Shown one piece after another: positions 18,263-27,280 of a DNA stretch of 64,000 bases. Under the pieces are notes generated by a model, which was given only the letters and a program-made list of their open reading frames with translations, did no database searches and had not been told where the DNA came from. Every line of letters begins with the position of its first letter. The first letter of the stretch is position 1. This stretch comes from Parabacteroides goldsteinii DSM 19448 = WAL 12034 (GTDB lineage Bacteria > Bacteroidota > Bacteroidia > Bacteroidales > Tannerellaceae): the NCBI RefSeq assembly GCF_000969835.1, contig NZ_KQ033915.1:48513-112512 (forward strand), given 5' to 3'. A program made the position numbers and the translations under genes.

Positions 18263-20587
18263 ATGAAAAAAAAGATTAGTTTGTGTTTATTGGTTCTTGG
18301 TGCAATTTATATTTCCTGTGGCTCAGTGAAAGACCGGTCGGAGGAGCAACAGGCCCTTTCTTCTTATGTAAACCCTTTTATCGGGGCATCCACCAGTATG
18401 GATGCCGGAGGTTCTTATCATGGTCTGGGGAAGACTTTTCCCGGGGCAACGGCACCGTTCGGTATGGTACAGGTCAGTCCGAATACGATTACCGGAGGGG
18501 ATAATGGTTCCGGGTATAGTGACGAACATACTTCTATCGAAGGTTTTGCTTTTACACAAATGAGCGGGATTGGCTGGTATGGCGATCTGGGAAACCTGCT
18601 GGTTATGCCCACGGTAGGAAAACTGCATACGTTTTCGGGTGCATCGGACGATCCGGATAAGGGATACCGGTCCCGGTACGACAAGTCTTCGGAAGAAGCA
18701 TCTGCCGGTTATTACGCTGTGATGCTGACGGATTATCAGATAAAAGCGGAGGCAACGGCACTTCCCCATAGTGGAATGTTGCGTTTTACATTTCCTGAAA
18801 GTAAAGAATCGCGTATCCAGATAGACCTGGCGAGAAGGGTGGGGGGAACTTCCACCTGGCAAGCCATCGAAGTGATCAATGACCATACGATCCGTGGAGA
18901 GATGAAATGTCCTCCCGAAGGCGGCGGTTGGGGGAATGGCGACGGTAAAGCAGATTATACTGTCTATTTCTATGCCGAGTTCTCGAGACCGTTCCGGTCA
19001 CATGGCGTATGGTCGGCCGATATACCGGATGACTGGACGCGCAAACGTGGAGATATAGAGAGCGAACGCTATCAGGAAGTAGTGAGGAATGCCCGGATCA
19101 TTCCGGACGTGACTTCTTATGTAGGCAAACATCTTGGATTCTATGCTGACTTTGAGACGGAAACCGGAGATCAGATTCTGATGAAAAGCGGTATCTCTTT
19201 TACCAGTATGAGGAATGCGGAAGAGAACCTGCATTCGGAAATGAATGCGTGGGATTTTGATGCGACACTGGCATCCTGCCGGCAGTTATGGAATGACGCA
19301 CTTTCCAAAATATCCGTGTCTGGCGGGACAGAGGATGAAAAGCATATCTTTTATACAGCCCTTTATCACACGATGGTCGATCCTCGTGTTTGCAGTGATG
19401 TAAACGGAGAGTATATGGGAGCGGATAAACAGGTACATGTAACAGACCAGTTTTCTAAACGGACGATCTTTAGCGGCTGGGATGTTTTCCGGAGCCAGAT
19501 GCCTTTGCAGACGATTATTAATCCGACCCTGATCAATGACCAGATTAATTCGTTGGTTGAGATTGCGGACCAGAGCGGAAATAACTATCTGGAACGTTGG
19601 GAGTTGCTGAATGCCTATTCCGGCTGTATGCTGGGAAATCCGGCTATCTCCGTGTTATGTGACGCTTATTCTAAAGGAATCCGTTCGTATGATATAGACA
19701 AGGCTTATCAGTATGCTTTGAATACATCCCGGATGTTTGGAAATAATGAGAACGGATATACACCGGGCTCCATTTCCCATACATTAGAATATGCTTACAA
19801 CGACTGGTGTATGGCCCGTTTGGCCGAATGGCTAGGGAAAGAGGCGGATAAGGATGTTTTTGATCGTAGGGCAGGAACTTATACGACCCTGTACGATCCG
19901 GATTACGGATGGTTCCGTCCCCGTAATGAAAAAGGGGAATATTTGCCGTTGCCGGAACAGGGAAGACTGGCCGAAGGATATGGCTGTGTGGAAAGTAATG
20001 CCTACCAGCAAGGCTGGTTTGTACCTCATGATGTGGAAGGTATGATCAAACTGATGGGCGGACGGGAAAAGGTGCTGGCCGATCTGACGGATATGTTTGA
20101 ACAAACACCAGCCAACTATTTATGGAATCAATATTATAATCATGCCAACGAGCCGGTACATCACGTGCCATTCCTGTTCAACCGCCTAGGTGCTCCGGAG
20201 CTTACACAGAAATGGACGCGGGATATTTGCCGGAATGCTTATAAAAATTCGGTGCTGGGATTGGTCGGTAATGAAGATGTCGGCCAGATGTCTGCCTGGT
20301 ATGTGTTGGCGGCTAGTGGATTACATCCTGTTTGTCCGGGCGATCAGCGGTATGAACTGACGAGTCCGGTGTTTGAGAAGGTTGTCTTCAATCTGGACCC
20401 GAACTATGCTGAGGGAAAGACATTTGTGATTGAAGCTCACAATAATAGCCCTGAAAATATATATATCCAGCAGGCAACTCTAAATGGAAAGCCTTACGAT
20501 AAATGTTATCTGATGCATGCCGACCTGATGAAGGGAGGAACTTTAATATTGCAGATGGGAGCAAAGCCTTCGGATTGGGGGAAATAG
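18263..20587 (+). CDS. GH92 family glycoside hydrolase, probable alpha-mannosidase
   Basis: Calcium-dependent exo-alpha-mannosidase family acting on N-glycans and yeast mannans. I start at ATG 18263 (MKKKISL), which gives a lipoprotein signal with Cys near ISCG; the frame opens 69 bp earlier but that part lacks signal features. The SSYVNPFIGA, GLGKTFPGATAPFGMVQVSP and GNEDVGQMSAWY (about 668-679) signatures are hallmarks of GH92, and TLEYAYNDW (about 507) is the region of the family's catalytic acid. Length of 774 is normal. A possible -7 box, TAGGTTTG, lies at 18189-18196. It is not in an operon with a SusC pair but lies 2 kb from one. Linkage specificity cannot be read. Confidence 0.93.
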   Translation: MKKKISLCLLVLGAIYISCGSVKDRSEEQQALSSYVNPFIGASTSMDAGGSYHGLGKTFPGATAPFGMVQVSPNTITGGDNGSGYSDEHTSIEGFAFTQMSGIGWYGDLGNLLVMPTVGKLHTFSGASDDPDKGYRSRYDKSSEEASAGYYAVMLTDYQIKAEATALPHSGMLRFTFPESKESRIQIDLARRVGGTSTWQAIEVINDHTIRGEMKCPPEGGGWGNGDGKADYTVYFYAEFSRPFRSHGVWSADIPDDWTRKRGDIESERYQEVVRNARIIPDVTSYVGKHLGFYADFETETGDQILMKSGISFTSMRNAEENLHSEMNAWDFDATLASCRQLWNDALSKISVSGGTEDEKHIFYTALYHTMVDPRVCSDVNGEYMGADKQVHVTDQFSKRTIFSGWDVFRSQMPLQTIINPTLINDQINSLVEIADQSGNNYLERWELLNAYSGCMLGNPAISVLCDAYSKGIRSYDIDKAYQYALNTSRMFGNNENGYTPGSISHTLEYAYNDWCMARLAEWLGKEADKDVFDRRAGTYTTLYDPDYGWFRPRNEKGEYLPLPEQGRLAEGYGCVESNAYQQGWFVPHDVEGMIKLMGGREKVLADLTDMFEQTPANYLWNQYYNHANEPVHHVPFLFNRLGAPELTQKWTRDICRNAYKNSVLGLVGNEDVGQMSAWYVLAASGLHPVCPGDQRYELTSPVFEKVVFNLDPNYAEGKTFVIEAHNNSPENIYIQQATLNGKPYDKCYLMHADLMKGGTLILQMGAKPSDWGK

Positions 20588-20626
20588 ATGATCCATCGTT
20601 TCACTATTCGATGGGTATAAAGCGTA

Positions 20627-20672
20627 GATAAAACAAAAGCGGTAAGACTGTGTCTGCCGCTTTTGTTTTATC
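20627..20672. terminator. Bidirectional terminator
   Basis: A perfect 16-bp stem, GATAAAACAAAAGCGG (20627-20642) with CCGCTTTTGTTTTATC (20657-20672), extended by AGAC/GTCT in the loop. A- and T-rich flanks serve both the GH92 gene and the convergent C1 peptidase gene. Confidence 0.9.
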
Positions 20673-20692
20673 TGCATTCTCCAATATAACGA

Positions 20693-22093
20693 TTAATTTT
20701 CGTCAGCAAACATCGGGTCCCAGGCCGGAAGACGGGTCGGTGTTTGTTTGAGGACGTCTTTTACTTTGTCGGTGATATATTTCTTATCGACTACCAGACG
20801 GAACATATATTCGTTGAACCATTCGTCGGTCATGATCAAATGTCCGTTGTTGGCACCCGGTCCCCAACTGTTTTCAACCATCCATTTTTTCGGTTGGCCG
20901 TTGCTGTCCAGGTCTACAGCCATTAAGGTCATGGCATGCGACGAACCGCTGGCGAATGTCTGGATACGTTGTTTCTTATCCATACCGAAAGTGGTACCCA
21001 TCAGTGAGCCGTAATCGTAATAGTTCACGTCCAGCAAACCACGTTCACGATCGAAGAATTTACCCACGTCGCAAGAGAAGTACATCATAGTGCTGTCTTT
21101 GATAGAGGCAATAGCCATTTCCTTGATGTCCTCTATCGGCAGGTTAACGTATGTCCAGTTCTTGCCGTCATAACGGTGGCGGTCGAAGTCGATTTCATAT
21201 AACTTATAGTATTCGCGGCTTGGATCGTTCATCAACATGACATAATTGTTTGTCAGGTCTTTGCCGATATATTCATCGAAGAATGACTGGGGCGTGTATT
21301 CTTTCGTTTCAACCGGATTGCCTTTGGCGTCTTTGCGTGTCCAGGTAAATTTCGTAGGCGGTTCACCCAGGTTGAGGACCAGCATCCGGTAAATAGTTCC
21401 CAGCATTTCGGTTTTATTCTTTTCCAGTGCGGCTACTTTAGCCCCTTTGGCTGACTGGTCGCGTAGTTGCAAGCCAAATTCTTTCAATTTGAGACCGATC
21501 AGGTTTGCCATTCTTCCGGTACTCTCGCTACTGTTGGTTTCTACCATTACGTCGGAAGGAACAACGCCGTATTTTCCCAGGATATCGGATATTCCGGTAA
21601 ACTGTCCTCCGTCGCTGAGCGGATTTTTAAATAACCATTCCACCATCTTGTCGTCCATCGGTTTTTCCCGGGTATCGATGATACCTTGCAGGAAAAGGTT
21701 TGCTTTTTCAAGTTGGTCCCAGAAGAAAGAATAGTTTTGTGAGAACTGGAAATCTCCCATATTATATTTAGCGATTGCCTGTGCACGGAATACGTTCAGT
21801 CCGGTAAACAACCAGCAACGTCCGGAAGATTTCTGGTTGGTGATGCCTTTACCGTTTACTTTGTGAGAAAAGTAAGTGTCGAAATTGTTTTTGCTTTCAG
21901 CGTTTACTGCCAGTTTGTTGATGTCGTTATTACTGATTGCATTATGAATTGCTTTATCAGTCGGTGTTCCTTTGTAAGACTGTTTGATCTGTTGCAGCAT
22001 CTCCGCGGAAATACCTCCGTCGGCTTGCTGTCCGTAGGCGGATAACGCGATACCCAAGGCCAGGGTGGTTATCCATAGGTTGTTTCGTTTCAT
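20693..22093 (-). CDS. C1 family cysteine peptidase, bleomycin-hydrolase/PepC-like
   Basis: Papain-fold aminopeptidase of the C1B type, 466 residues. The catalytic triad is visible: Cys93 in SSGRCWLF, His386 in SSHAMTL and Asn408 in VENSWG. An N-terminal signal peptide (MKRNNLWITTLALGIALSAYGQ) indicates export to the periplasm or outside, as in many Bacteroidales homologues, unlike cytosolic PepC. Bleomycin hydrolase relatives are hexamers trimming peptides from the N terminus; that quaternary state is assumed from the family. It stands alone between a bidirectional terminator and its own promoter region. Confidence 0.95.
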   Translation of the reverse strand: MKRNNLWITTLALGIALSAYGQQADGGISAEMLQQIKQSYKGTPTDKAIHNAISNNDINKLAVNAESKNNFDTYFSHKVNGKGITNQKSSGRCWLFTGLNVFRAQAIAKYNMGDFQFSQNYSFFWDQLEKANLFLQGIIDTREKPMDDKMVEWLFKNPLSDGGQFTGISDILGKYGVVPSDVMVETNSSESTGRMANLIGLKLKEFGLQLRDQSAKGAKVAALEKNKTEMLGTIYRMLVLNLGEPPTKFTWTRKDAKGNPVETKEYTPQSFFDEYIGKDLTNNYVMLMNDPSREYYKLYEIDFDRHRYDGKNWTYVNLPIEDIKEMAIASIKDSTMMYFSCDVGKFFDRERGLLDVNYYDYGSLMGTTFGMDKKQRIQTFASGSSHAMTLMAVDLDSNGQPKKWMVENSWGPGANNGHLIMTDEWFNEYMFRLVVDKKYITDKVKDVLKQTPTRLPAWDPMFADEN

Positions 22094-22129
22094 GATATAG
22101 TTCGTTTATGTTATGTATTTAATCTGTTG

Positions 22130-22137
22130 CAAAGATA
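22130..22137 (-). promoter_or_regulatory. Candidate -7 box for the C1 peptidase
   Basis: TATCTTTG on the minus strand fits TAnnTTTG. The -33 region has only a weak TTTA about 21 nt further upstream. Confidence 0.4.
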
Positions 22138-22256
22138 AGGGATACAAATTGGAATGGCTAAAATATGGTAAAAGAAAAATAAGGGATATCCTGGGACAGG
22201 AATACCTCACCTGTTATGAATTATTTTTATCTGTAATTGAATAAAGTTTATCTAGT

Positions 22257-22289
22257 ATTGAATTTTATTCAATATAATTCATATATTTG
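22257..22289 (+). promoter_or_regulatory. Promoter with an embedded palindrome, hydrolase operon
   Basis: ATTG (22257-22260), 21-nt spacer, TATATTTG (22282-22289). The palindrome ATTGAATTTTATTCAAT (22257-22273) starts at the -33 box and fills most of the spacer, where a bound repressor would block RNA polymerase. A half-site, ATTGAATAAA, lies about 20 bp upstream. The second gene of the operon has a helix-turn-helix, so autoregulation is possible. Confidence 0.65.
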
Positions 22290-22318
22290 TCCGGATAAGT
22301 TATTAGAAAAGCAATAAT

Positions 22319-23287
22319 ATGAAACAGGTAAAATTATTATTCAGCATTATCTTCTCTTTTGTTACCGTTGTTTGTTTCGGGCAGTTGATGCCGCTGGCCG
22401 ATGAGGCGGTAACCCTGAATACTCAAAACGGAGTCATTCATGGAAAAATACTTCTTCCCCCGAGAATGAAATCTTCTCCTGTAGTCTTGTTGATTGCCGG
22501 ATCTGGACCGACCGATATGGATGGTAATTCTGCGATCGGACAAATGACGAATAATTCTTTGAAGTATCTGGCCGAAGATTTGGCAAAGCAGGGTATAGCT
22601 TCTTTACGTTTTGATAAACGGGGAATAGCATCCAGTGCACCGGCAGGAAAGAAAGAGTCTGACTTGCGTTTTGAGGATTATGTCAACGATGTGAAAGGCT
22701 GGATCGATTATCTGGGAAAGGATTCACGTTTTATCGGTATTACGGTGATCGGCCATAGCGAAGGTTCGTTGATCGGGATGCTGGCATGCCGTAATAATCC
22801 GAAAGTAAAGGCATTTGTTTCTTTGGCTGGGGCGGGAAGACCGGCTTATGAGATAATAGAAAAACAGCTTTCGTCCCAACCTGAATCTGTCAGGAATATG
22901 GTTGCTTCTATCAATGATTCGTTGAAGCAGGGTAAATTAGTCCCGAATGTGCCGTTCGGTATGGAGGCATTGTTCAGGCAATCGGTCCAACCCTATATGA
23001 TATCATGGTATAAATATAATCCTCAACAGATAATTAAGGAGTTGAAAATTCCGGTGTTGATCGTACAAGGGAAAAATGATATACAGGTTCTGGTGGAAGA
23101 TGCGGAGTTGTTGAAGAAAGCGGCTCCTTCTGCAACACTTCTTTTGATAGAAAAGATGAATCATGTACTGAAAGATTGTGATACGACTGATCCTCAAAAA
23201 CAGATGGCGGTGTATGCAAATCCTTCTTTACCGGTTAATGCCACTTTGATTTCGTCGTTAAGTTCGTTTATTAAAGAGAAAAAGTGA
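22319..23287 (+). CDS. Alpha/beta hydrolase, exported
   Basis: A 322-residue serine hydrolase with a signal peptide (cleavage near CFGQ, residues 19-22). The nucleophile elbow is GHSEGS with Ser147; the acid is probably Asp256 in QGKNDIQV and the base His282 in KMNHVLK. The oxyanion region is IAGSGPTDMDGN. It resembles secreted dienelactone-hydrolase/acyl-esterase-like enzymes of Bacteroidota; substrate unknown. It heads a three-gene operon with 2-bp gaps and a promoter carrying an operator-like palindrome. Confidence 0.88.
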   Translation: MKQVKLLFSIIFSFVTVVCFGQLMPLADEAVTLNTQNGVIHGKILLPPRMKSSPVVLLIAGSGPTDMDGNSAIGQMTNNSLKYLAEDLAKQGIASLRFDKRGIASSAPAGKKESDLRFEDYVNDVKGWIDYLGKDSRFIGITVIGHSEGSLIGMLACRNNPKVKAFVSLAGAGRPAYEIIEKQLSSQPESVRNMVASINDSLKQGKLVPNVPFGMEALFRQSVQPYMISWYKYNPQQIIKELKIPVLIVQGKNDIQVLVEDAELLKKAAPSATLLLIEKMNHVLKDCDTTDPQKQMAVYANPSLPVNATLISSLSSFIKEKK

Positions 23288-23289
23288 TT

Positions 23290-23568
23290 ATGGGAGAAGT
23301 CAGAAAACGCTTGCCGTTGCAGTGTCCTGCCTGTGATTCCCCTCTGAGAGTGGGGAGGTTGTTTTGCGGGCAATGCGACACGGAGGTTTGCGGGAACTTT
23401 GAACTGCCTCTTTTGGCACGGTTGACCGAGAAAGAACAACAGTTTATCGTTGATTTTATTAAGTCGAGCGGAAGCCTGAAAGACATGGCGAAGAGTATGG
23501 GAGTGAGTTATCCTACCGTCAGGAATGTACTGGATGATCTGATTGATAAATTAAATAAGATAGAGTAG
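23290..23568 (+). CDS. DUF2089-type protein, zinc ribbon plus helix-turn-helix
   Basis: A 92-residue protein with an N-terminal zinc ribbon (Cys12, Cys15, Cys26, Cys29) followed by a helix-turn-helix stretch, GSLKDMAKSMGVSYPTVRNV, near residues 59-78. This layout matches DUF2089, thought to include small DNA-binding regulators. I use ATG 23290; a GTG two codons earlier overlaps the upstream stop codon. It sits between a hydrolase and a membrane protein, suggesting it senses or controls the same process, possibly through the palindrome in the operon's promoter. That target is inference. Confidence 0.85.
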   Translation: MGEVRKRLPLQCPACDSPLRVGRLFCGQCDTEVCGNFELPLLARLTEKEQQFIVDFIKSSGSLKDMAKSMGVSYPTVRNVLDDLIDKLNKIE

Positions 23569-23570
23569 TT

Positions 23571-24158
23571 ATGAAAAGACAGTGGTTAAATTTTCTTGTT
23601 AATCCGTTTGAATGGATTGCCGGAGGACAAGCGTTAGGGTGGGGATTATTAGGAATGGTAGTTTCTACAGTTATATGTTATCTTTCCGGCTGGCATTATC
23701 ACGGGTTGTTACATTTTGGTCCGGCACCTAATCCGGCCTGGTGGTGTTATGCGGTGGAACATTTGGTTGTCTGGATAGTCCCGGCTGTGTTGTTTTATCT
23801 GGGTGGATTGATCCTGTCACGTTCACGGATAAGGGTGATCGATGTCTTGGGGACTGTCGCTTTTGCCCAGTTACCTTTTATCTTTATGAATTTATTCAAT
23901 ATGCTGCCTCCGATGCAAAACCTGGCGAAGATCGATATGAATGTGCCGCCGATGGAACTAATGGCTCAACCCGGTTTCCTGGTCGGGATATGGCTGTCGT
24001 TGATCGGTATGTTATTTTTGGTGTGGGCATTGGTATGGATGTTCAAGGCTTTGAAAGTGTCCTGTAATCTGAAAGGATATCCGTTAGGTATTCTTTATTG
24101 TGTGGCTGTGTTTGGCGGAGATATTCTTTGCCGGTATCTGATTGGTTTATGTTATTAA
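23571..24158 (+). CDS. Yip1-like integral membrane protein
   Basis: A 195-residue polytopic protein with about five hydrophobic helices (near 25-42, 62-84, 94-112, 133-160 and 170-192). The opening NPFEWIAGGQALGWGLLG resembles the YIP1 family of Bacteroidota, small membrane proteins without an assigned activity. It starts 2 bp after the DUF2089 gene and ends the operon at a bidirectional terminator. No catalytic motif is visible. The same hydrolase/regulator/membrane trio suggests an envelope-related job. Confidence 0.75.
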   Translation: MKRQWLNFLVNPFEWIAGGQALGWGLLGMVVSTVICYLSGWHYHGLLHFGPAPNPAWWCYAVEHLVVWIVPAVLFYLGGLILSRSRIRVIDVLGTVAFAQLPFIFMNLFNMLPPMQNLAKIDMNVPPMELMAQPGFLVGIWLSLIGMLFLVWALVWMFKALKVSCNLKGYPLGILYCVAVFGGDILCRYLIGLCY

Positions 24159-24165
24159 TATATTG

Positions 24166-24219
24166 CAGACACGGACTTTACGGTTCTTGTATAAAGAGTT
24201 ATCCGTAAATCCGCGTCTG
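24166..24219. terminator. Bidirectional terminator
   Basis: CAGACACGGACTTTACGG (24166-24183) pairs with CCGTAAATCCGCGTCTG (24203-24219), with one mismatch and one bulge. It lies between convergent genes. Confidence 0.75.
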
Positions 24220-24243
24220 TATTATAATTAATGTATAGAATAC

Positions 24244-25398
24244 TTATTTCTTAGCCAGGAACTTTTTGCTTAACCATTTTCTTACCGGTTCGTCATATAG
24301 TTTCAGGCACAGATAAGCCACAACTATATTTAAGGTAAGAACACCCAGAACCATTTGCCAGGTTTCTCCGAGAGTGAAAAGCTGCTTGTCGATCAACCAG
24401 GCATAGAACAGGTACATGAACGGATAGTGTATGATATAAAGCGGGAAAGAGATATCCCCTAAAAATTTACAAATCTTCGTAGACTTTATATCCGTAGTCG
24501 TTCCCGATGCTCCCAACCAAATAAGGATAGGGAAAACGATGATGATGCAAAACGATTCGTAAAGTCCGTTTATGCAAATCGGATCGGTTCCTTCCAGATA
24601 AGGAACTGAGAACAATCCCAGTAATATAATTGAACAAATCCAAAAAGCGCCTCTAATCTTTATGGGTTTGAAGTTACGGGATAAGAGCATACCCATGGAG
24701 AAAGGGAAAAGCATTCGTAACAATCCGCCGATAAAGTTCACGCCATCCAGTGTCCAACCCACTCCGATATTACCGTATCCGGAAACATTGAGGGAAGCGA
24801 ACGCAGCCAGTGCCACACCCATCAAAAAGACGACTACAGTCAATGCTTTGGTGGATAATCGGCGAATAAACAAGGCATAAAGAATATTACCGATATACTC
24901 GAAGAATAATGACCAGCTGGGACCGTTCAACGGAAACATTTCGCCATTCCCTCTGACATCGTAACTGGCTCCCGGTATGGCGGGTATGAAAAACAGAGAG
25001 CAAAGCAAAGATAACATAACTGTGGAGATAGCCACATGTGTTCCGTCCCATTTTACACTGCCTTGAATAAGGAAAGTGATAAGACCCAGAACCGCTCCCA
25101 TGATAACCATCGGATGCAGACGGATTAAACGGCGTTTAAAGAAATCTTTCAGGGTTAAACTCTTTGCCCAACGGTCGTCGTAAGCATAGCCGATAACGAA
25201 ACCGGATAGGATAAAAAAGAAATCCACAGCCAGATAGCCATGGTTGATACCTCCGATGGTATCGCTGCCTCCGGCAAAAGCGTAGCCTTCGTACACATGA
25301 TACCATACGACTAAAAGGGCCGCAACCCCTCTTAATCCGTCAAGAAGGTCGTAATGAGGTTTAGTGTCTGTAAATGCAGCGGAAGAAATGTTTTGCAT
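24244..25398 (-). CDS. Acyltransferase 3 family membrane protein (OafA/YrhL-like)
   Basis: A 384-residue inner-membrane acyltransferase with about ten helices. The first block, LLDGLRGVAALLVVWYHVYEG (about 18-38), carries the conserved Arg and His of the acyltransferase-3 family; a second conserved segment is AVDFFFILSGFVIGY. Members transfer acetyl or other acyl groups to surface polysaccharides, LPS or peptidoglycan. The target is not indicated by neighbours, which are a Crp-like regulator and a HAD phosphatase. An exact -7 box (TAATTTTG, minus strand) lies at 25450-25457. Confidence 0.93.
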   Translation of the reverse strand: MQNISSAAFTDTKPHYDLLDGLRGVAALLVVWYHVYEGYAFAGGSDTIGGINHGYLAVDFFFILSGFVIGYAYDDRWAKSLTLKDFFKRRLIRLHPMVIMGAVLGLITFLIQGSVKWDGTHVAISTVMLSLLCSLFFIPAIPGASYDVRGNGEMFPLNGPSWSLFFEYIGNILYALFIRRLSTKALTVVVFLMGVALAAFASLNVSGYGNIGVGWTLDGVNFIGGLLRMLFPFSMGMLLSRNFKPIKIRGAFWICSIILLGLFSVPYLEGTDPICINGLYESFCIIIVFPILIWLGASGTTTDIKSTKICKFLGDISFPLYIIHYPFMYLFYAWLIDKQLFTLGETWQMVLGVLTLNIVVAYLCLKLYDEPVRKWLSKKFLAKK

Positions 25399-25510
25399 GA
25401 TAAAATTTATAATTTAGATTATTATTGTAAGCTGTTGCCTATGACGCCCCAAAATTAGAGAACTTCCGTCTTCTAACATTTGTCCTACGTCAAATTTTGC
25501 CGGGGAAAGA

Positions 25511-26074
25511 TTATTTCTGAGCTCTGAGACGGCTGAGTGTCGACAACGTTATTCCCAGATATGAAGCGATATATCCCAGTTGTGCTCGCTGGCAAACCAG
25601 AGGAAACTGCTGTTTAAATTCTTCGTATCTATCTTTGGCTGATAATGTAAGGTGTTCTTTATGTGAACGGTGCAATCGTCTGTATTCGTTTTGATGAATG
25701 ACTCTTCCCCAATTGGCTAATTCAATATTTGTCTCAAACAGCCGTAATAAATCGGTCAGTGATATTCTATAGGCAACAACGTCTTCAAGTGTTTCCACAA
25801 ATTCTTCACTGGGTTTGTTATAGTATAATTCGTCCATGCTGAATACAATTCCCCCCTCGTCAGAAAAGGAGGTCGTTATTTCTTCCCCGTTTACCAGCCA
25901 GAAAGAGCGGGTCATTCCTTTCTCTATGAAATAGGCTGATTTGCAAAACATATCTGCCTTTATCAACTGATATTTTTTAGGGAAATGGCATAAAGTCACA
26001 TTTTCTTTCAATGTTCGTATCGTATCATCAGAAATGGGGTACGAAGAGTTTATCTTTTCTATAACATTCATCAT
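25511..26074 (-). CDS. Crp/Fnr family transcriptional regulator
   Basis: A 187-residue regulator with an N-terminal cyclic-nucleotide-binding-type beta roll (about 20-115) and a short C-terminal winged helix: QLGYIASYLGITLSTLSRL (about 166-184) is the recognition helix-turn-helix. Key cAMP-binding residues of E. coli Crp are not obvious, as is usual for Bacteroidota members of this group, so the ligand is unknown. It lies upstream of the acyltransferase on the same strand with a 112-bp gap. A TACTTTTG box on the minus strand at 26107-26114 may be its promoter. Confidence 0.93.
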   Translation of the reverse strand: MMNVIEKINSSYPISDDTIRTLKENVTLCHFPKKYQLIKADMFCKSAYFIEKGMTRSFWLVNGEEITTSFSDEGGIVFSMDELYYNKPSEEFVETLEDVVAYRISLTDLLRLFETNIELANWGRVIHQNEYRRLHRSHKEHLTLSAKDRYEEFKQQFPLVCQRAQLGYIASYLGITLSTLSRLRAQK

Positions 26075-26162
26075 AAGGCAAATCCTAAATTGCTTTCCTT
26101 CATATGCAAAAGTAATAGGAAAACACCGAAAACGTGAATAAAATCGGAAGAATAATGCAAAA

Positions 26163-26813
26163 CTACAGAAGTAATCTGCGGAGTGCCGGAATATCTTCTG
26201 CTATGTAATCCGCTCCGGCTTCCGATAGTTCTTTGTAATCTCCGAATCCGTATAAAACGCCGATAGAATCTATACCTGTGTTTTTGGCACCGATGATATC
26301 GTGTTTCCTGTCGCCGATCATGACGACTGAATCTCGGTTCGTTATATTGTTTTCCTCTAATATATAGTTGATTACATCCGTTTTGGTATGAAGCGAACCA
26401 TCCAGGCCACTTCCTGCGACGAAAGAAAAATAACTGCTTAATTCAAAATAATCCAGAATGCGTCTGGCGAATATTTCCGGTTTGGATGTGGCCAGTATGA
26501 CGGTTTTGCCGTTTTGTCGGACTTGTGCCAGCAATTCTTTAATTCCCGGATATAACTCATTTTCCAGAATACCCTTGACAGCATACCTTTCTCTGTATTT
26601 GGCAACGGCGATGGTTGCCTGTTCATCGGTAAAATTGTAAAAGTCTTTGAATGAATCCATCAAAGGAGGACCGATGAACGGTGATAATTCGCGTAAATCG
26701 TTTACCTGAATGCCAAAATGGTTCAGTGCATATTCAACGCAGCGGGTAATCCCGCTTTCCGAATCGGTAATTGTACCGTCGAGATCAAAAAGGAGGTATT
26801 TGTATTGTTTCAT
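26163..26813 (-). CDS. HAD family hydrolase, phosphoglycolate-phosphatase-like
   Basis: A 216-residue HAD phosphatase. Motif I is FDLDGTITD (Asp10 nucleophile, Asp12 acid/base), motif II LATSKPEIF, motif III the Lys in HTKTD, motif IV MIGDRKHDIIGA. The helical cap between motifs I and II is the C1 type, matching phosphoglycolate or pyrophosphate phosphatase relatives (Gph/PpaX). The true substrate could be phosphoglycolate, pyrophosphate or another small phosphate ester. It is transcribed toward the Crp-like gene with an 88-bp gap. Confidence 0.92.
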   Translation of the reverse strand: MKQYKYLLFDLDGTITDSESGITRCVEYALNHFGIQVNDLRELSPFIGPPLMDSFKDFYNFTDEQATIAVAKYRERYAVKGILENELYPGIKELLAQVRQNGKTVILATSKPEIFARRILDYFELSSYFSFVAGSGLDGSLHTKTDVINYILEENNITNRDSVVMIGDRKHDIIGAKNTGIDSIGVLYGFGDYKELSEAGADYIAEDIPALRRLLL

Positions 26814-26836
26814 TTGTTATCATATTTGAATGTTAT

Positions 26837-27270
26837 TTTTCTCTTGATAGAAAAGTAACCAAAAGATCAAGGCTACATCTGCCTCGCGACTCAGCCTCCT
26901 GCGTTCGCTGTCGTCTGTGAACTCGCTTCGCTCAAACAGCACAGCCTCCGGGCGCTCACTCCGGATGCTTCGCTTTACGCTCACCAGATGAGGCCTTTCA
27001 GAGGAAGCGGAGCCTCCTTTTAGGGTTGCCGATTCCGACCTTCTATAACAGACTGATACCTATTAACAGACAGTATTGGCAATCCTAAAAGAACGCTTTG
27101 CGTTCTTGTCAAGGCCTAAGCGGGTGAACGTCCGCGAAGGGGAAAGACGAAGCGTTCGGAGCATCTGCTGTTTGAGCGTAGCGAGTTCAGAGGCGATGGC
27201 GTAGTCTTTCACCGTAGCAGTGAAGCCGGTTAAGCCTTGATCTTTTGGCTACTTTTCCATCAAGGGAAAA
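26837..27270. repeat. Large imperfect palindromic element (MITE-like)
   Basis: The whole gap between the HAD and CBM9-like genes is one long dyad. The outer ends CTTGATAGAAAAGTAACC (26843-26860) and GGCTACTTTTCCATCAAG (27247-27264) are near-perfect complements. Inner blocks around TGAACTCGCTTCGCTC recur inverted, and the centre near 27055 is framed by CTTTTAGGGTTGCC and GGCAATCCTAAAAG. Each arm also has short hairpins such as AAGAACGCTTTGCGTTCTT. No transposase frame is present. It looks like a non-autonomous repeat or a folded extragenic repeat. Base composition is richer in G+C than the other intergenic regions. Confidence 0.8.
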
Positions 27271-27280
27271 GTAGGTTCAA

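Noticed and set aside
18323..18886. A 187-codon minus-strand frame
   Set aside because: Antisense to the conserved N-terminal part of the GH92 gene, with no plausible start context or motifs.
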